From Adiantum capillus-veneris (lineage: Eukaryota; Streptophyta; Polypodiopsida; Polypodiales; Pteridaceae): 60,000 nucleotides of DNA. Each line of letters opens with the position of its first letter. Within the stretch, counting starts at the first letter, position 1. Shown piece by piece: positions 24,440 to 36,304 of the stretch. The stretch covers positions 149,883,057 through 149,943,056 of the forward strand of contig CM043952.1 of NCBI GenBank assembly GCA_014529385.2, in the 5' to 3' direction. A program made the position numbers and the translations under genes. The notes below the pieces were generated by a model. The model saw only the letters and a list, made by a program, of their open reading frames with translations. It was not told the DNA's origin and searched no databases.

Positions 24440-25727
24440 TACAAAGAGGCCATTCAAATGGACGATAGTGTGAAGTGGGAAGAGGCTATGCAATTTGAGT
24501 ATAACTTGACCTTAACAAATGAAACTTGGGGATTGATGGAGTTACCATAGGGTAAACAGGCATTGCCATGCAAATATGTGTACAAGAAGAAAACCAGAAA
24601 TGATCCCTAGCCTAAGTATAAGGCTAGATTGGTTGCTAAAGGGTTTAAGAAAACAAAAAGCGTAGATTTTGATGAAATATTTTCTCCCATGGTCAAGATG
24701 AATATATTGCATCTTGTGCTTGGTCTAGTAGCCATCAAGGACATGGAATTGGTCCAAATGGAAGTGAAGACAACATTTTTGCATTGGGATCTTGAAGAGG
24801 ATGTCTACATGAAACAACCAGAAGGTTTTGTGATAAATCCTGAGAAGCCAACACGGGTAGGAATTAGTGTGTAGGGTCAATAAGGATTTGTATGGGTTAA
24901 ATCAAGGCTCAAGGAAATGGTACATCAAGTTCAATAAGTACATTCAGTCCCACGGTTACATACATGGCCAAGAGGATCATGGCTTGTACACAAGGAGGTT
25001 GAACGATGGTTCTCTCATCATTCTAATTTTGTACATGGATGAAAGGCTCATAGCCAAGAAGTCAAAAGATAAGATTGCACTTCTCAAGGATGCCTCAAGC
25101 AAGCAATTTTCTATGAAATATTTGGCGATGCACATCACTTTTTTGGTATGCATGTCAAGAGAGATCACAAAATGTGGTATACTTGAACTCTCACAGGAAG
25201 AGTATATTCACAAGGTCTTGCAACATCTTAATATGCAAGGGGGAAAAGCATTCGGTACCCCAATGGCTGCATACAAAAAACTTAGCAAGCATGATTGTCT
25301 CAAATCCGATGCTGAGGAAGAGATGGCAAAGGTTTCCTACTCTTCGATAGTTAGCAATCTCATGTTTGCCATGGTTAGCACACAATTAGACATTGCATAT
25401 GTAGTGGGAGTGGTCAGCAACAGGTATATGGAAAATCCAGGCAAAAAGCATTGGGAAGCAGTGAAGCATATCTTGAGATACATCGAGGACTCAACCAGCA
25501 AGTGCTTACGCTTTGGGAACAATGATGCATTCATATTTGGATACACTAATTTGGATTATGCAAGTTGTGTGGACACTCGACAATCCACATCTGGCTATGT
25601 TTTCTTGTTTGTTGGAGCGGCAGTCTCTTGGAGATCATGTCTCCAAAATTGCACCTTGTCTTCCACCTTTGAGGCAGAGTATGTTTCAATTTCTAGTTTG
25701 AGCAGGCTGTGTGGTAATCTTGTCTAG
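24440..25727 (+). pseudogene. Copia reverse transcriptase and RNase H relic
   Basis: RT starts with VKWEEAMQFEYN and continues through KARLVAKGFKKTKSVDFDEIFSPMV, FLHWDLEEDVYMKQPEGF and LYGLNQGSRKWY. The catalytic box YVDD reads LYMDER, so the second Asp is lost. RNase H follows from about 25500 with YASCVDTRQSTSGYVF and SSTFEAEYVSIS. The frame 24867-25727 is open over 286 codons but is joined to the upstream part by a frameshift near 24870. A short (AC)n tract (24278-24308) lies in the linker before RT and encodes a His-Thr run. Confidence 0.9.
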
Positions 25728-25959
25728 TGGGAGACCTTGTTATACACTAGACTCTAGTGCTACATTGTGACAGTCAGAGTGCAATTGTGTTAGCAAAGCA
25801 CCCCGTGTTTCACTCCAAGTCAAAACACATAGAGGTCAGGTATCATGTGGTACATGATATTTTGGCTAGCATGAGATACATAAAAGATTGAAAATAGACC
25901 AAATGGGGCAGGGATGGTGTTTTAGAAGCTAGAGAACAATGAACAACCATTTTCATTGG

Positions 25960-28700
25960 CCTTTAGAAAGAGGAGCTTTTTGAAGATAATGAAAACCCAA
26001 CGGTACGTAATATTTTTGGTAGCAGTGTTATATATGGCTTATGAAAACGTGATTCCATATTGGGGTGAAACCATGAGTGGATGTACAAAAAAGTTGTGTC
26101 CAGGACATAACTATTTCTGGAAGTGTTTGACCAAAATAAAAAGATATAGGGCGTGCTATATATCAATGGATAGCTCTTCAAAAGGAGAATCTAAATCTAT
26201 AATCAGCACACAATTTATAATTGATTTGTAAAATTTTTACCAACCTCCACTTTTGAAAAAAATATATTTGAAAAATATCTTCCCACCCTTACAAGTATAC
26301 CACCCATTCATGCTTTCAGCCATTGATAGTTTTGATTGTTTTCTCTATTTGCATAGATTGATATTATTGACACCAATTTTTGTAAAGGAAGACGAGAGGT
26401 CCAATACTTTTTTATCTCAAGAGGAATAATATTCTTGAGTGTTAAATTGGAAATCTTAACAAGGAGACCTTTTCCATCTACCACACAAAGCTCTCTTCCT
26501 TATTTAATCTCTCCATGCTTGCAGCAATGGCTATGCCAAGGGTGGTTAGCTGACATCCACTAGGTCCAAGATTTGACAAATTAATACCTGTTGAAAAGTA
26601 GGAGTCCATCAGAATATTTGAACTTATCAAGAATTTATGGAATCTAGAAGTGCATATTGTGGCACGAGAGCATCCTATGCGGTTGCCACTTTTGATCATG
26701 TAGGTAGGTGATTGCAAGGAGATAATAAGTAGGAGTTTTTGAATTGGAGGGGAAGTGTAGAAACTAGTGAAGCTAAGATTGAAAGGTAGGATGTAGCCAA
26801 AATTGAGCCTTGCAATTCTCCACTTGTTGCCTTGTCTCTCCCTGGTTGCAAGCCATTGTAAAAAAGTTCCACTTACAAATGACTTATTATATGCATCTTA
26901 CCTTTTTTTCTCACTCCTTTTGCATACCTGTAGAATTATCTGAATTCTCTTATAATTTTTTGGCCTCTTCCAATCTTGTTATATGACACACTTGCCTGTA
27001 AAACCACTAGAATACTTCAAGCAAGATATTTTTGTCCCTCTCCTCCGTGTTAGTGTGCTTGAAAAACTTGGTTCTTGCTTGGTAGTGTCACTTCTCCATA
27101 CCTTGGGTAGACCAAATTGGCATGCCCACACATTTTGTTATAAACCAAAGAATGCAATTCTAGAGGATATGCTACACAAAAAGGTAAAAATCATTTATTA
27201 TTTTATGTAGAACAAGCCAAATGAATTAGCAAGCCTATTTGTAGAGAGCTAAGATCCAAGAAAGTTTCATAGCTTTCTTGAATCTGTTGAGCTCTTTCTT
27301 GAAGTTGGAGAGGTCATTCTTACCCCCAATGATTTTTTTCATAGTAAGAGAAGACTACATCCAAGGCTTCCTAAACTTCTACCTTATGACTCTTAGCTAT
27401 ACCATCAAGTCGGTGGTCCTTCATAGCATTGTGCAATGCCTTCCATTAGTTGTAATCAGTATTGGATGCACCCTACACAATTTCCTATGGAATTCCAAGA
27501 AGGTCTCACCTTCACCCCTCTAGTAGAATCTTTTTTGGAAACATTGTTTCCACTTGATGACCTCTTGGTGTTTATCTCAATTATCAAATTTTTCGTATGA
27601 ACTCCAACATTTGACAAGACCCTTTAATATTTTTACTAGAATATATATACAATCTTCTCAATCATTCTATGAAGTGCATGCAATGTGGATATATTGACAT
27701 CTGAGAGGGGAATGTCCAAAACTGCTTGAAAGTTTGGATCTTTTGAGTGTTTGTTGCTAGTGGCCTTATCTTATTAGTAAGATTCAGCTCCTTTGTTGCA
27801 CCCATGCAATAGACACAAGGGATTTTGGCATTGGCACCCTTTGACACATTATAAAAACACTTACTCTTAAGTGTTTAAATCTCCCTCCATGTGGCATTAC
27901 ACCTTGTAACCACCAAAACCCTCAACATCTAGCTCCTCTCCTACCTGCAAGGCCTTGAGTATGTGGTGGAATACCCAGTTCAAACCACTTAAATCCTCAC
28001 AATAAACGTCAAAAGCACCCAATCACCAAATGTTCTTTTCTAAATGAAGACTAAAATTTATACAAATTTTTTGGCTTTGATGCCCCTCTTTATCAAAATC
28101 TCTTTTCATAAGGGTTCTTGAGACCCTCTTAAGTTTTGTATTCTTTACAATTTCATTTTCATATAGCTTAGTCACAAAAATAGCTTGTCTATTCACCTCA
28201 AAAGCTTAAAGATCATAGAATTTAATCATTGCACTTTGCAAAGTCCTTAAGTTAAAGAACAAGTTATTGAAACAATCAAACTTGAGATCTTTCTTCTTAC
28301 CAAGCTACATATCATTGATGTGAACAGGTTCCAAGCATCTCCATGACCTTAGAGTTGATTCTAAGACTTGCTTGTTGAGGAAGAGATGGCTTTGGTAGCA
28401 AAGATCCTTTCACTCTTGAGTGCTTTAAGTTTGTCTTTACGACCTTGAATAGCTCTCTCTAACTTGCTCTAATGATTTAAATTTTCTCCATACTCCCTTG
28501 AACACCTTCCTTATCCAAGGTAGAACTTTGCTAGAATCCATCAATGCAGATCTACCTAGCCTTCTTAAACACTCTCTCATACATATCTACTTATCCTTCT
28601 TAAATCCTCTCTCATCCATGTTCATATTTTCTTGTGAATAGTGTGGTTGAACGAAGAACATGAGATGAATACAAAAAACAAACGCTACTTTGATTCTTAT
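25960..28700. other. Unidentified region with degraded - strand frames
   Basis: Beyond the copia RNase H no LTR is found. On the - strand, from 28619 downward, several broken frames look coding. One begins MDERGFKKDK, is stopped, and continues ECLRRLGRSALMDSSKVLPW. Another is 27662-27847 with IPCVYCMGATKEL. A third near 27300 has a run FKKELNRFKKAMKLSW. I recognise no family. It may be a decayed transposon gene or host pseudogene. Confidence 0.3.
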
Positions 28701-28708
28701 GTTGCAAA

Positions 28709-28852
28709 TGTTGGGGTAAAGATGGTGTGCCTTTTACCCTAACTTGATGTGCTAGAGGTGTCCGACCTTCCAAACACCTTATTCTTTACTAAATATAAGA
28801 ATAAGGGGCTCTCTCTCACACATTATGGTGAATAGTTTTACCCACATCCTGT

Positions 28853-28892
<40 letters not shown>
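28709..28892 (+). repeat. LTR-like direct repeat, copy 1
   Basis: Starts TGTTGGGGTAAAGATGG and runs through 'gaataaggggctctctctcacacatta' into a (TC)n tract at 28854-28892. The same block recurs 303 bp later. The TG start and setting suggest a copia-type LTR. Confidence 0.6.
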
Positions 28893-28895
<3 letters not shown>

Positions 28896-29011
28896 TTTGA
28901 GAGAGCCAGTGGGCATAGGTTGAGACGAGTTTCCTCCATATATCTCTTGTAAATACTGCTAGATCCTATATTAGTACCACTTATCAACACATTTTCCTTA
29001 AGGTGGGAGAT

Positions 29012-29155
29012 TGTTGGGGTAAAGACGGTGTGTCTCTTACCTTGACTGGATGTGCCATAGACGTTTGACCGCCCATCACTTGTACACACCTTACTCTTTA
29101 CTAGATAGAAGAATAAGGGGCTCTCTCTCACACATTAGCTCCACCCACATCTTGT

Positions 29156-29191
<36 letters not shown>
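29012..29191 (+). repeat. LTR-like direct repeat, copy 2, with polypurine tract before it
   Basis: TGTTGGGGTAAAGACGG at 29012 repeats copy 1 and also ends in a (TC)n tract (29158-29191). The preceding bases AAGGTGGGAGAT (29000-29011) look like the polypurine tract that usually precedes plant copia 3' LTRs. The pair may be LTRs of a very short element, or an LTR and a partial duplication. Confidence 0.55.
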
Positions 29192-29194
<3 letters not shown>

Positions 29195-29454
29195 CTCCCT
29201 TGAGACTCTCAATGTTCTATAATTTTCTTTCTCTTTGTCTTGACAGGAATAATGCAAGGTTGAATAGGACAAATTTAAAATTTAAGCCAAATGAGAAACC
29301 GGTGGATTTGAAGGAATAATTTTTTGGAAAGGAGCCTATTTCAAAGTGGCACTTCATGTGGGACCTTGAAAAGTGACATCTTGTCCAATTGGTGGAGATT
29401 CTCTTTGAATTTTGGTATTTAGAATTTGTCTTCAATATGGTGGAGAAGAGAAAG

Positions 29455-29905
29455 GATATAACATGCCCATCGAATATGGTTGCAGGATTAGTGAGATCTA
29501 GATGGCAAAGCTTGTGTGAGAAGTGGGATTTAATGGACTTGTAAGAGGTGGGCCCATGGAATGGCATGCCAAGTTTTATGTATACCAGTTTGTAATATGA
29601 TGTCATGACATCTTGATTGAATAGATGCTATTGTTCCCATCAAGCAGATTGTTGGCCGCCATTGATTGAATGAAGGTGGTAACTTCACAATGCCTATCGG
29701 ATCACCAACTGTTAAGCATGAAATTTCAAAAAACCAAAGAAGGAGGTCACTACCCCCAAGGGTCAAAGAAGCTACTGACAACAGGGGCTCATCTTTTTAA
29801 AGACCCTCTATTAAAAATCCTGCTCTTGAAAGCTATAAGAAAGCTTCGTAAAGATGTGGATCTCGTAAGCCATGAGGCATGGGATCAAGACTGTAGGCCC
29901 TAGAA
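29455..29905 (+). pseudogene. LINE ORF2, endonuclease end
   Basis: The peptide GPWNGMPSFMYTSL is followed by a broken LNRCYCS and then VTSQCLSDHQLLSMKF. The SDH motif marks the end of an APE-type endonuclease. FKDPLLKILLLKAIRKL follows, the usual linker toward RT. Two stops lie in the stretch. N-terminal catalytic residues are not present. Confidence 0.7.
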
Positions 29906-30139
29906 GGAAGAAACACCATAAGGAGCACTAGAAGAAACTCGCAGATGAAGTAGAGCTCTTAACCACCAAAAAACACGAAGGTTGGCTTTAGAATCCGTGC
30001 GTAGAATTTGGCTTGAAGCAAAATGAAACTTGATCGAAGAACAACTCAAGGAGGTGAAGAAGGCTTGAATTCTATGTAGAGAGACCTTCCTCTAGCTAGA
30101 GGAGGCTAATCAATCTCACTTCTTTAGGATTATCAAAGT

Positions 30140-31380
30140 CAATAGAAATTGGGGCATTGTCCACTTGTTGTCCAATGTGGAAGGAAAGGAGACTAAGGAC
30201 GCGAATGAAATGGCTCATATGATGCTTGACCACTTGCAACAGGTCATTGGCCAGTCTAAGGCCCATTCCCTGAAAGTGAATGGAGTCAGAGCTACTCTTA
30301 TGGGAAGTGTAAAAAACATGTTATCACAATCATACGCCAACCTCTTAGAGAAGGTGTTCTCCTAGGATGAATGCTCTCTTGCAATGCAAGCTTTGGGCAA
30401 AGAGAAGTCTCCTAGATGGGATGACATGACTACTTAGTTCTTCAAAGAATTTTGGGATGAGCTTAAATCTTCGATCACGCAAATGGCTAATCCATCCCTG
30501 ATGAATGGAGTTCTCAACTTGAGCGTCAAAAAAGGCCTCATCAAACCAATCCCGAAACAAGTTTGTTGCTCCTAGTTGAAGCACTGGCCCCCCATAACTA
30601 TGATGTCAGTGGCATACAAAATAATTACCAAAAATATTTCCCTCAGACTCTCTCCCCTACTTGACAAGGTCATCAACCCCAACCAACATGGATTTATAAA
30701 AGGAAGGTCAATCAATGGAAACATTCTAGAAGCAATGGTCGGCGTAGAGTTTGCATCATTCACTAAGAAAAAGTGTGTACTACTACAATTGGATTTAGAT
30801 AAAGCGTATGATAGGATCACATGGTTCTTCATTAAAGTGTTCATGAAATCATTGGGCTTTGGGCCACGGATGTGTCGGTTGGTCAGAACATTGGGTGCTG
30901 GTAGTAAATCTGAGCTTCTCTTCAATGAGTGGATTGTGGCGGCTTTTGAAGTAAAAAGATCAATGAAGCAAGGCTTCCCTCTAGATCCACTATTGTTTGC
31001 CATTGGATCGCATCCCCTGGTGACAATGCTCAAAGGTAGTGCTTCAAGAGGGGAGATTTAAGGGCTATCCCTTCCCAATAACGACCAACTATTGGCTAAG
31101 TTGTTTGTGGTGGATGATACCTTGCTCTTCCTCAAAGCTTGTCCTCATGTGATCAGGAAGGCTCTAGAGATTGTGAAAACGTATGCCATTGCACCAGAGT
31201 CAAAGTGCAATATTGAAAAATATAGGTTGATCTCCCACCTAGAAGATGGCTTGTTCGACCTTACACTATGGAATGGGGAGATTGTGTCCAAAGGGACTGT
31301 TTTTAGGCACTTGGGAGCCCCTATGGGGGTGGGTATAACCCACAAGCAAAGATTCTTCATGGGTGATGGATAAGATAAGG
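30140..31380 (+). pseudogene. LINE ORF2, reverse transcriptase
   Basis: The 161-codon frame at 30576-31061 has the L1 RT core: HWPPITMMSVAYKIITKNIS, NPNQHGFIKGRSI, LLQLDLDKAYDRITW and MKQGFPLDPLLF. The catalytic box follows at about 31100 as LFVVDDTLLFLKA, a change from the usual F/YADD but with both Asp kept. The upstream stretch 30165-30575 (HMMLDHLQQVIG, SPRWDDMTT, FFKEFWDELKSS) is the RT N-terminal region with stops. Clear family identity, non-functional. Confidence 0.9.
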
Positions 31381-31399
31381 AGAAAGTTTCATAGGTGGG

Positions 31400-32830
31400 A
31401 GTATGTGATTCTCCCTTTCTTGAGCAGTTTGAAAGTGATCAACTCCTTTATGCTCCCCTATATAGCATTCAATGACCCGCTGCTTAAGATAGCCAAATGA
31501 AACTAGAAGGAGTTCTTAAAACCGGTGGTGAAAAGATTCCACTTGAAAAACAACCATAAAAAATCATTGCCAAGGCAATGGGCAAGCTAGGAGGCCATAG
31601 CTAGACTGATAGAGCAAGATGGTATCAAAATTCTCAACCCTAGTACTCACACAGAGGCCCAATGTGCCAAGTTTGTGCAATCACAAAGAAAGACCAAGCA
31701 TGGGCTCTTTTGAAAAAATGCCTTGATGGACAATTCCAAATTCTGCTCGCAAGGGGGCCAATGAAAAGGGTTGGAGCTGCACGACAAGCTGATTGTCCCT
31801 CGGTGGACTAACCTAAAACTTGGGGGTTAATGGGCACGATTTCTTGAAAGTGAAACAAAGCAGTGGAGGCATTGGAATGGGGAGAGGTAACTAGGTACTT
31901 TCACAACTCAATGTCTCACTGGTCCCCTTGGCTCTCTAAGGTGGGAAGCATCTTGTTGAATCCTGCTTGGAGAGAGGTGGCCAGAAAGATGAACAACAAA
32001 GGACTCCAATGCCTGGGCCAATTCTGGGACTATAGTAGCAGTCACTGGAAATGGTCGGACCAACTCGCCTCCCAGTTCCATCTCAATGGGGCTGAAAGAT
32101 TGTTGGTAAATAGAGTCTTAGAATGGCTTGAAAATTGCTATCTTCTGACCTGCGAGTCTACGTTTGAATGGAAAGCATGGAGGTGGCCCATAGATAGACA
32201 CTTCCAAAAACCACAAACCAAGGATGTTTATAACATTCTCATGGTCTTGCTGGATTGGTTCTCCCCCTTGAATAAGCAGTGGGGCAAGCAATGGCAAGAG
32301 ACAAGATGGGTGACATTTGTAAAGAACATATGGTGCCCACAAAGACCACTTGGAATGAGGTATTTATATGGAAGGTACTATGGCAAGAGACAAGATGGGT
32401 GACATTTTTAAAGAACATATGGTGCCCACAAACACCACTTGGAATGAGGTCTTTATATGGAAGGTACTATGGGGGCCTTGTCGACTAGGGTAAAGGTCCT
32501 AGCTAGAGGTATTAGTCCAGATAGATGCCCGCAATGAAGGTCACCCAAGTGAGAACCTCCCCCACCTTTTAAAGGAATGCTCGACAATCTATGGCATGGA
32601 AGGAAAGATACATGGAAGATTGGGTTCTTCAAGAACGATCTCTTCATGGGTGGGAAGGTGTTTGAGAGCCAACCATTGCTAACCAATACTCAAATTGTCA
32701 GGTTTTGTTACTTAAACACGTGTGGAAGGCTAAGAACTATGGACTATTCAAGAACGTCCTAAAAATAGCTAGGTCATGGAGGTCATTCAAGAAAGCAAGG
32801 AAGTGATTATTGCCAATGGAAAATGGAGGA
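31400..32830 (+). pseudogene. LINE ORF2 C-terminal region
   Basis: The frame 31863-32402 continues ORF2 after RT (AWREVARKMNNKGL, SHWKWSDQLASQF). It ends in a peptide VWKAKNYGLFKNVLKIARSW near 32740. The zinc-finger part expected near 32520-32600 is only partly seen (CPQ). An 89-bp tandem duplication interrupts it and shifts the frame. Confidence 0.7.
32292..32469 (+). repeat. 89-bp tandem duplication inside the LINE
   Basis: TGGCAAGAGACAAGATGGGT at 32292 recurs at 32381 and both units end in 'ggaaggtacta'. Only a few bases differ. 89 is not a multiple of three, so it is a frame-breaking mutation. Confidence 0.95.
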
Positions 32831-33060
32831 ACTCTGAAGAGTTGAACAAAGTTGTGTCTCTTGCAATATCTGAACCACATGGATAAGTGTCCATTCCTTG
32901 TCCTACCAAGTGTTATACCTTTGTCGTGGGGTGGCCCCCCTTTTTAGCCGATGTAATGATGGTTGTTGAAAGATGTCATGGCTCGACGTGAGCATGACTA
33001 GTAATTGTAATTCTTTTGGGTTATTAATACAAGCCACTCACGATTGTGAGTTATGCCAGG

Positions 33061-35261
33061 AAAGATTAAAATATATTGCATTTACCTCTTTTCCATTTCT
33101 TACAAGGCAAAAAATCTAGCCTCAATGTCCCTTAATGAAGATGTCCAAATGGTCCTTTGCCTTCTCTCTAGAATGGAAAGACCTAGCGCAATGTAAGTTC
33201 TTTTTCCATTGAGAAGGACAAAGGGGCTTACATGTAATCATGAAATATGCAAAAGGGAGACAACGTTCCCTTATTGTTTTTCATTTGGCTCCTCTAACTT
33301 GAATCAAATCCAAGTGGAGACCCCTATGCTTCTAAAGGGGTAAGAAAGAAGGGACAGTGTCATCTTCATCCATCATTGCAGCAGGCGGGTTTGTCTTTGA
33401 AAGTTAAAATATGGATAAAAGAATATTTTCTTTTCTCCCATATGAAGTTTCATGTGGAAACAAGGACAAGGAGGTCATTTTCATACAACAATTTGATGCC
33501 TTCTTTGGTGAAAAAGCCCTTACGAAGTCATCTAAGCTTGTATTTATGGCAATGTACTTAAAAAAAGATGACAAAGGTGATCAAGGGCCTAAAATCATTT
33601 TCAAATTGCTATCACAAAGAAAGACATCCTTAATGAAGTTGAACATAATATTTGCTTAGAGTAAGGAGTTAATGGAGGAAGGCCTTATATAGTACGCTCA
33701 CATACCGATCAAAATTCAAGCCCAAAATTCCCAATGGTTAGATTTTTCTTGGAAATTGTGCCCATGAAAATCATTATTTCGAGACTTGCGCAAACATATC
33801 TAAAGGGAGGGATCCATAAATTTTAACCTCCTACAATTGGCAAAAGCCTTCTACCCTTACAAAACTTCCTAGAGCAAAGTGCCCACCTATTTGTGATGAA
33901 AAATTTCAGTTCAGTCTTAATATTTTTTAAATTAAAAAAAAATCCCAAATGCTTATTTTCACCTCATTTTCATCCCAAGAGAGAATATGTAGACACAATT
34001 AAGTAGCATGGCATAAGGTTTGAACTAGATTTCCAAAGATTTCCTCATTACATAGAAACAATGTATGCGATGACCATCCCAATTGCTTTAGTTTTGTGCA
34101 AGGTGGACACCTCTAAGATATTTCCAAGGTTTCCTACCAATACAAAAATGTTGTATACCAAGGCCATCCCAACTCCTCTAACATTACGGGAAGTTTGAGG
34201 TCTCTTATTTGATTTTTAATGTTTAGAGAGAGAGAGTGTGTTCTAGGCCAATGAGAGGAGGGCTTTTGTTACGAAACCTTCTAAGGAAACTTTCCATTAC
34301 GTGGTCCTTTTAACTCAAAAAGGTCTCTTTTCACTCTCCAAAAAGTGTTTGAATCTTCTCATGGCCTTCTTTTCTCTTGTATTCTCACCTCTCTTTTGAA
34401 TCATCTCACGGCCTTCTTTTCCCTCCTATTTCCACCCCATTCCCACCTCTCCCCTTATTCCACTATCTTTTTCTCCCTCCTCTTCCTGCTACCCTTTCTT
34501 CACCTTCATCTTTTGTGTGTCATCTTCCTTAAGCAATGGAGTACATCCAATCTAAACACCATAGCACATTCATTGAAACCATTATCACCTATGCCACATT
34601 AAACAAGCACAAATGGTGGATCCCAACACTCATATCAAAGGGTAGCTGGATTATAATGCAACAAAGCAAGAAAAGAAAAGACCCTTCAAAAAACCAATTG
34701 TTGTCATCGGAAAGGAAGAGTTAAAATTTTTAGGCTTTCTTAGTGCAACATGTTAACATGTACAAGGAGCTTCATCTCCATCTCAGGAGCTTTAATCTTC
34801 CTCTACACAGAGATAAATATAAGTGATTCATATGGTGACTATTATTTCCACTTTACTTTGGGTTTTTTGTGGTACTTTGATCTTAGGATTTTTATATTTT
34901 TGCTTGTTTTATGCTACTATGCTTCACATGTCTATCCCTAAAGCATAGAGGAATGGAAATCGGTGGAGTGTGCCATGGGCATTTTGGATGTTTAGCACGG
35001 CTCCATTGGGGAGGAGCTTTACAAAGGGAGAACTCATATGTCTCTAGCAGAGAAGGGAGTATTCTTCTATGTTCAAGGACATTGATATGTGGATGGACAA
35101 TGAACACATGGCCACCTTGAAGATAAGATCCATGTGCATATTGAACCAAAAAAGGAAAGATCTATTGCACATACATATTTTTTTTGCAGCTTTTGCTTTT
35201 GAGATAGATGGAAAGGTGTGTAGATAATGATGCCTTTTTTCCTACCATTCTTTGCTTCTAT
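33061..35261. other. Non-coding stretch, no gene seen
   Basis: AT-rich DNA with no frame above about 85 codons and no recognisable motif. A short direct repeat (CATGGCCTTCTTTTC / CACGGCCTTCTTTTC, about 48 bp apart) lies near 34360-34420. Confidence 0.5.
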
Positions 35262-35266
35262 GAGAC

Positions 35267-36221
35267 TGTTGGACGGGAAGTCTCACACACCCATGAAGTG
35301 CATGCAAACACTACCTAGATCAACATAATGTCAATCGAGGACACAGATGACACGATAGGCACACGGAGGAAATCTCTTTAGCTTGTCAAGCTGAGACCAT
35401 CCTACACATACAACACTCTGGAAGGCCAACTAAACCACAATCAAGAACCTCACTACTCTCAACTACACCACCTAGCCACATACACACATACGAAAGGTAA
35501 CTCACCTAATCATGCCAAATTTGTACGAAACTTAAGGAACACCATCCCCTCACTAGGATACACCTGTCCCTAAGCTTTTATACTCAAAACCCTCACTCTA
35601 AACCCGTCTGCGGAAAACGCATAGGATGACAGAGCAGAATTCTGAAAGTGCCCGAAACTGAAATTTATGAATACCTATGCGTAGCTTATGTCTCCACGAT
35701 TCTATAGACCACTAGCACGCAGAAAACAGACATCGTTTGATACACTTACGGCCACAAATAGCTTGTAGATGCGTCGACGTGTGCGCTTAGTCTCGCATGG
35801 AATGCTTGGCGTTGTTGCGTAGCTCTCCTCGAGCCTACAACAATGGTGCACTCGGATCTCCAATGCGTTGAGCAAGCCGGGCGTAGCGAGAGGATGAAGC
35901 TCACGCTCACTCTCTTTCTCTCTCACACACAGTAGACGGGAGCGCTAAAGTTTGATTATGATAAAAGTCTCCTTACAAAATGACCTAGGTACCTTATATA
36001 CTAAGGCTACCTTAGGTTTAACCAAAAATGGGGTTGAAAGGGTCAAATGGCTTTGTATTTACAATCTGGAAGTGCCATTGCACCCCGGCTTCTGAAACTA
36101 GAATAACTACTCATTACAAATGACGTTTATAGCCATAATCCGCAGCATTTCATAACTCGCAAAAGATAAGACTTTGGTACGAAACTTGAGTTATGTTGTG
36201 TTGTTGACCCAGCGGTCAACA
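35267..36221 (-). repeat. Element 1 3' LTR (955 bp)
   Basis: Same length and ends as the right LTR. In the element's direction each LTR begins with an inverted repeat TGTTGACC...GGTCAACA around a 4-base loop. It includes a TATA-like CTTATATA on the + strand (TATATAAG on the - strand) near 35993-36000. Confidence 0.95.
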
Positions 36222-36233
36222 TTCCCCCCTTCC
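36222..36233 (-). other. Element 1 polypurine tract
   Basis: Reads GGAAGGGGGGAA on the - strand, directly before the LTR start TGTTGACC. This is the plus-strand priming site. Confidence 0.9.
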
Positions 36234-36237
36234 GCGT

Positions 36238-36257
36238 TCATGTCGTCCCCGACATGA
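36238..36257 (-). other. Stem-loop just upstream of the polypurine tract
   Basis: TCATGTCG and CGACATGA form a perfect 8-bp stem. In element RNA the loop is GGGA, a GNRA-type tetraloop. It sits 4 bases from the polypurine tract. Confidence 0.6.
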
Positions 36258-36304
36258 CCTGATTGTCGATGGCGATGTGGTTTTTGTTGTCGTTTTGTTG
36301 TTGG

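Larger units (their letters stand above)
9528..25950 (+). mobile_element. Broken Ty1/copia retrotransposon, interrupted by element 2
   Basis: A copia element in the + direction is recognised from an LTR remnant, a tRNA-Met primer site, and in order gag, protease, integrase, RT and RNase H relics. Integrase before RT is the copia order. The leader is split by a complete 9.9-kb LTR element (11887-21827) that duplicated ATGTA on insertion. All coding parts carry stops, frameshifts and motif losses. No 3' LTR or polypurine tract is recognisable after the RNase H region, so the 3' end is lost or too diverged. Confidence 0.85.
29219..33060 (+). mobile_element. Decayed L1-type LINE (non-LTR retrotransposon)
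   Basis: Recognised from the C-terminal part of an endonuclease, a reverse transcriptase and a C-terminal region in one direction. The left end starts right after the LTR-like repeat, so the element is 5' truncated and its ORF1 is missing. The right border is uncertain and I see no clear poly(A) tail. Many stops and shifts break ORF2. Confidence 0.8.

Noticed and set aside
25950-26300. 3' LTR of the first copia element
   Set aside because: No sequence here matches the LTR remnant at 9528-9832 and no polypurine tract is clear.
35702-35926. 74-codon frame inside the left LTR as a small gene
   Set aside because: It lies within the LTR and has no start context or motif; regarded as chance.
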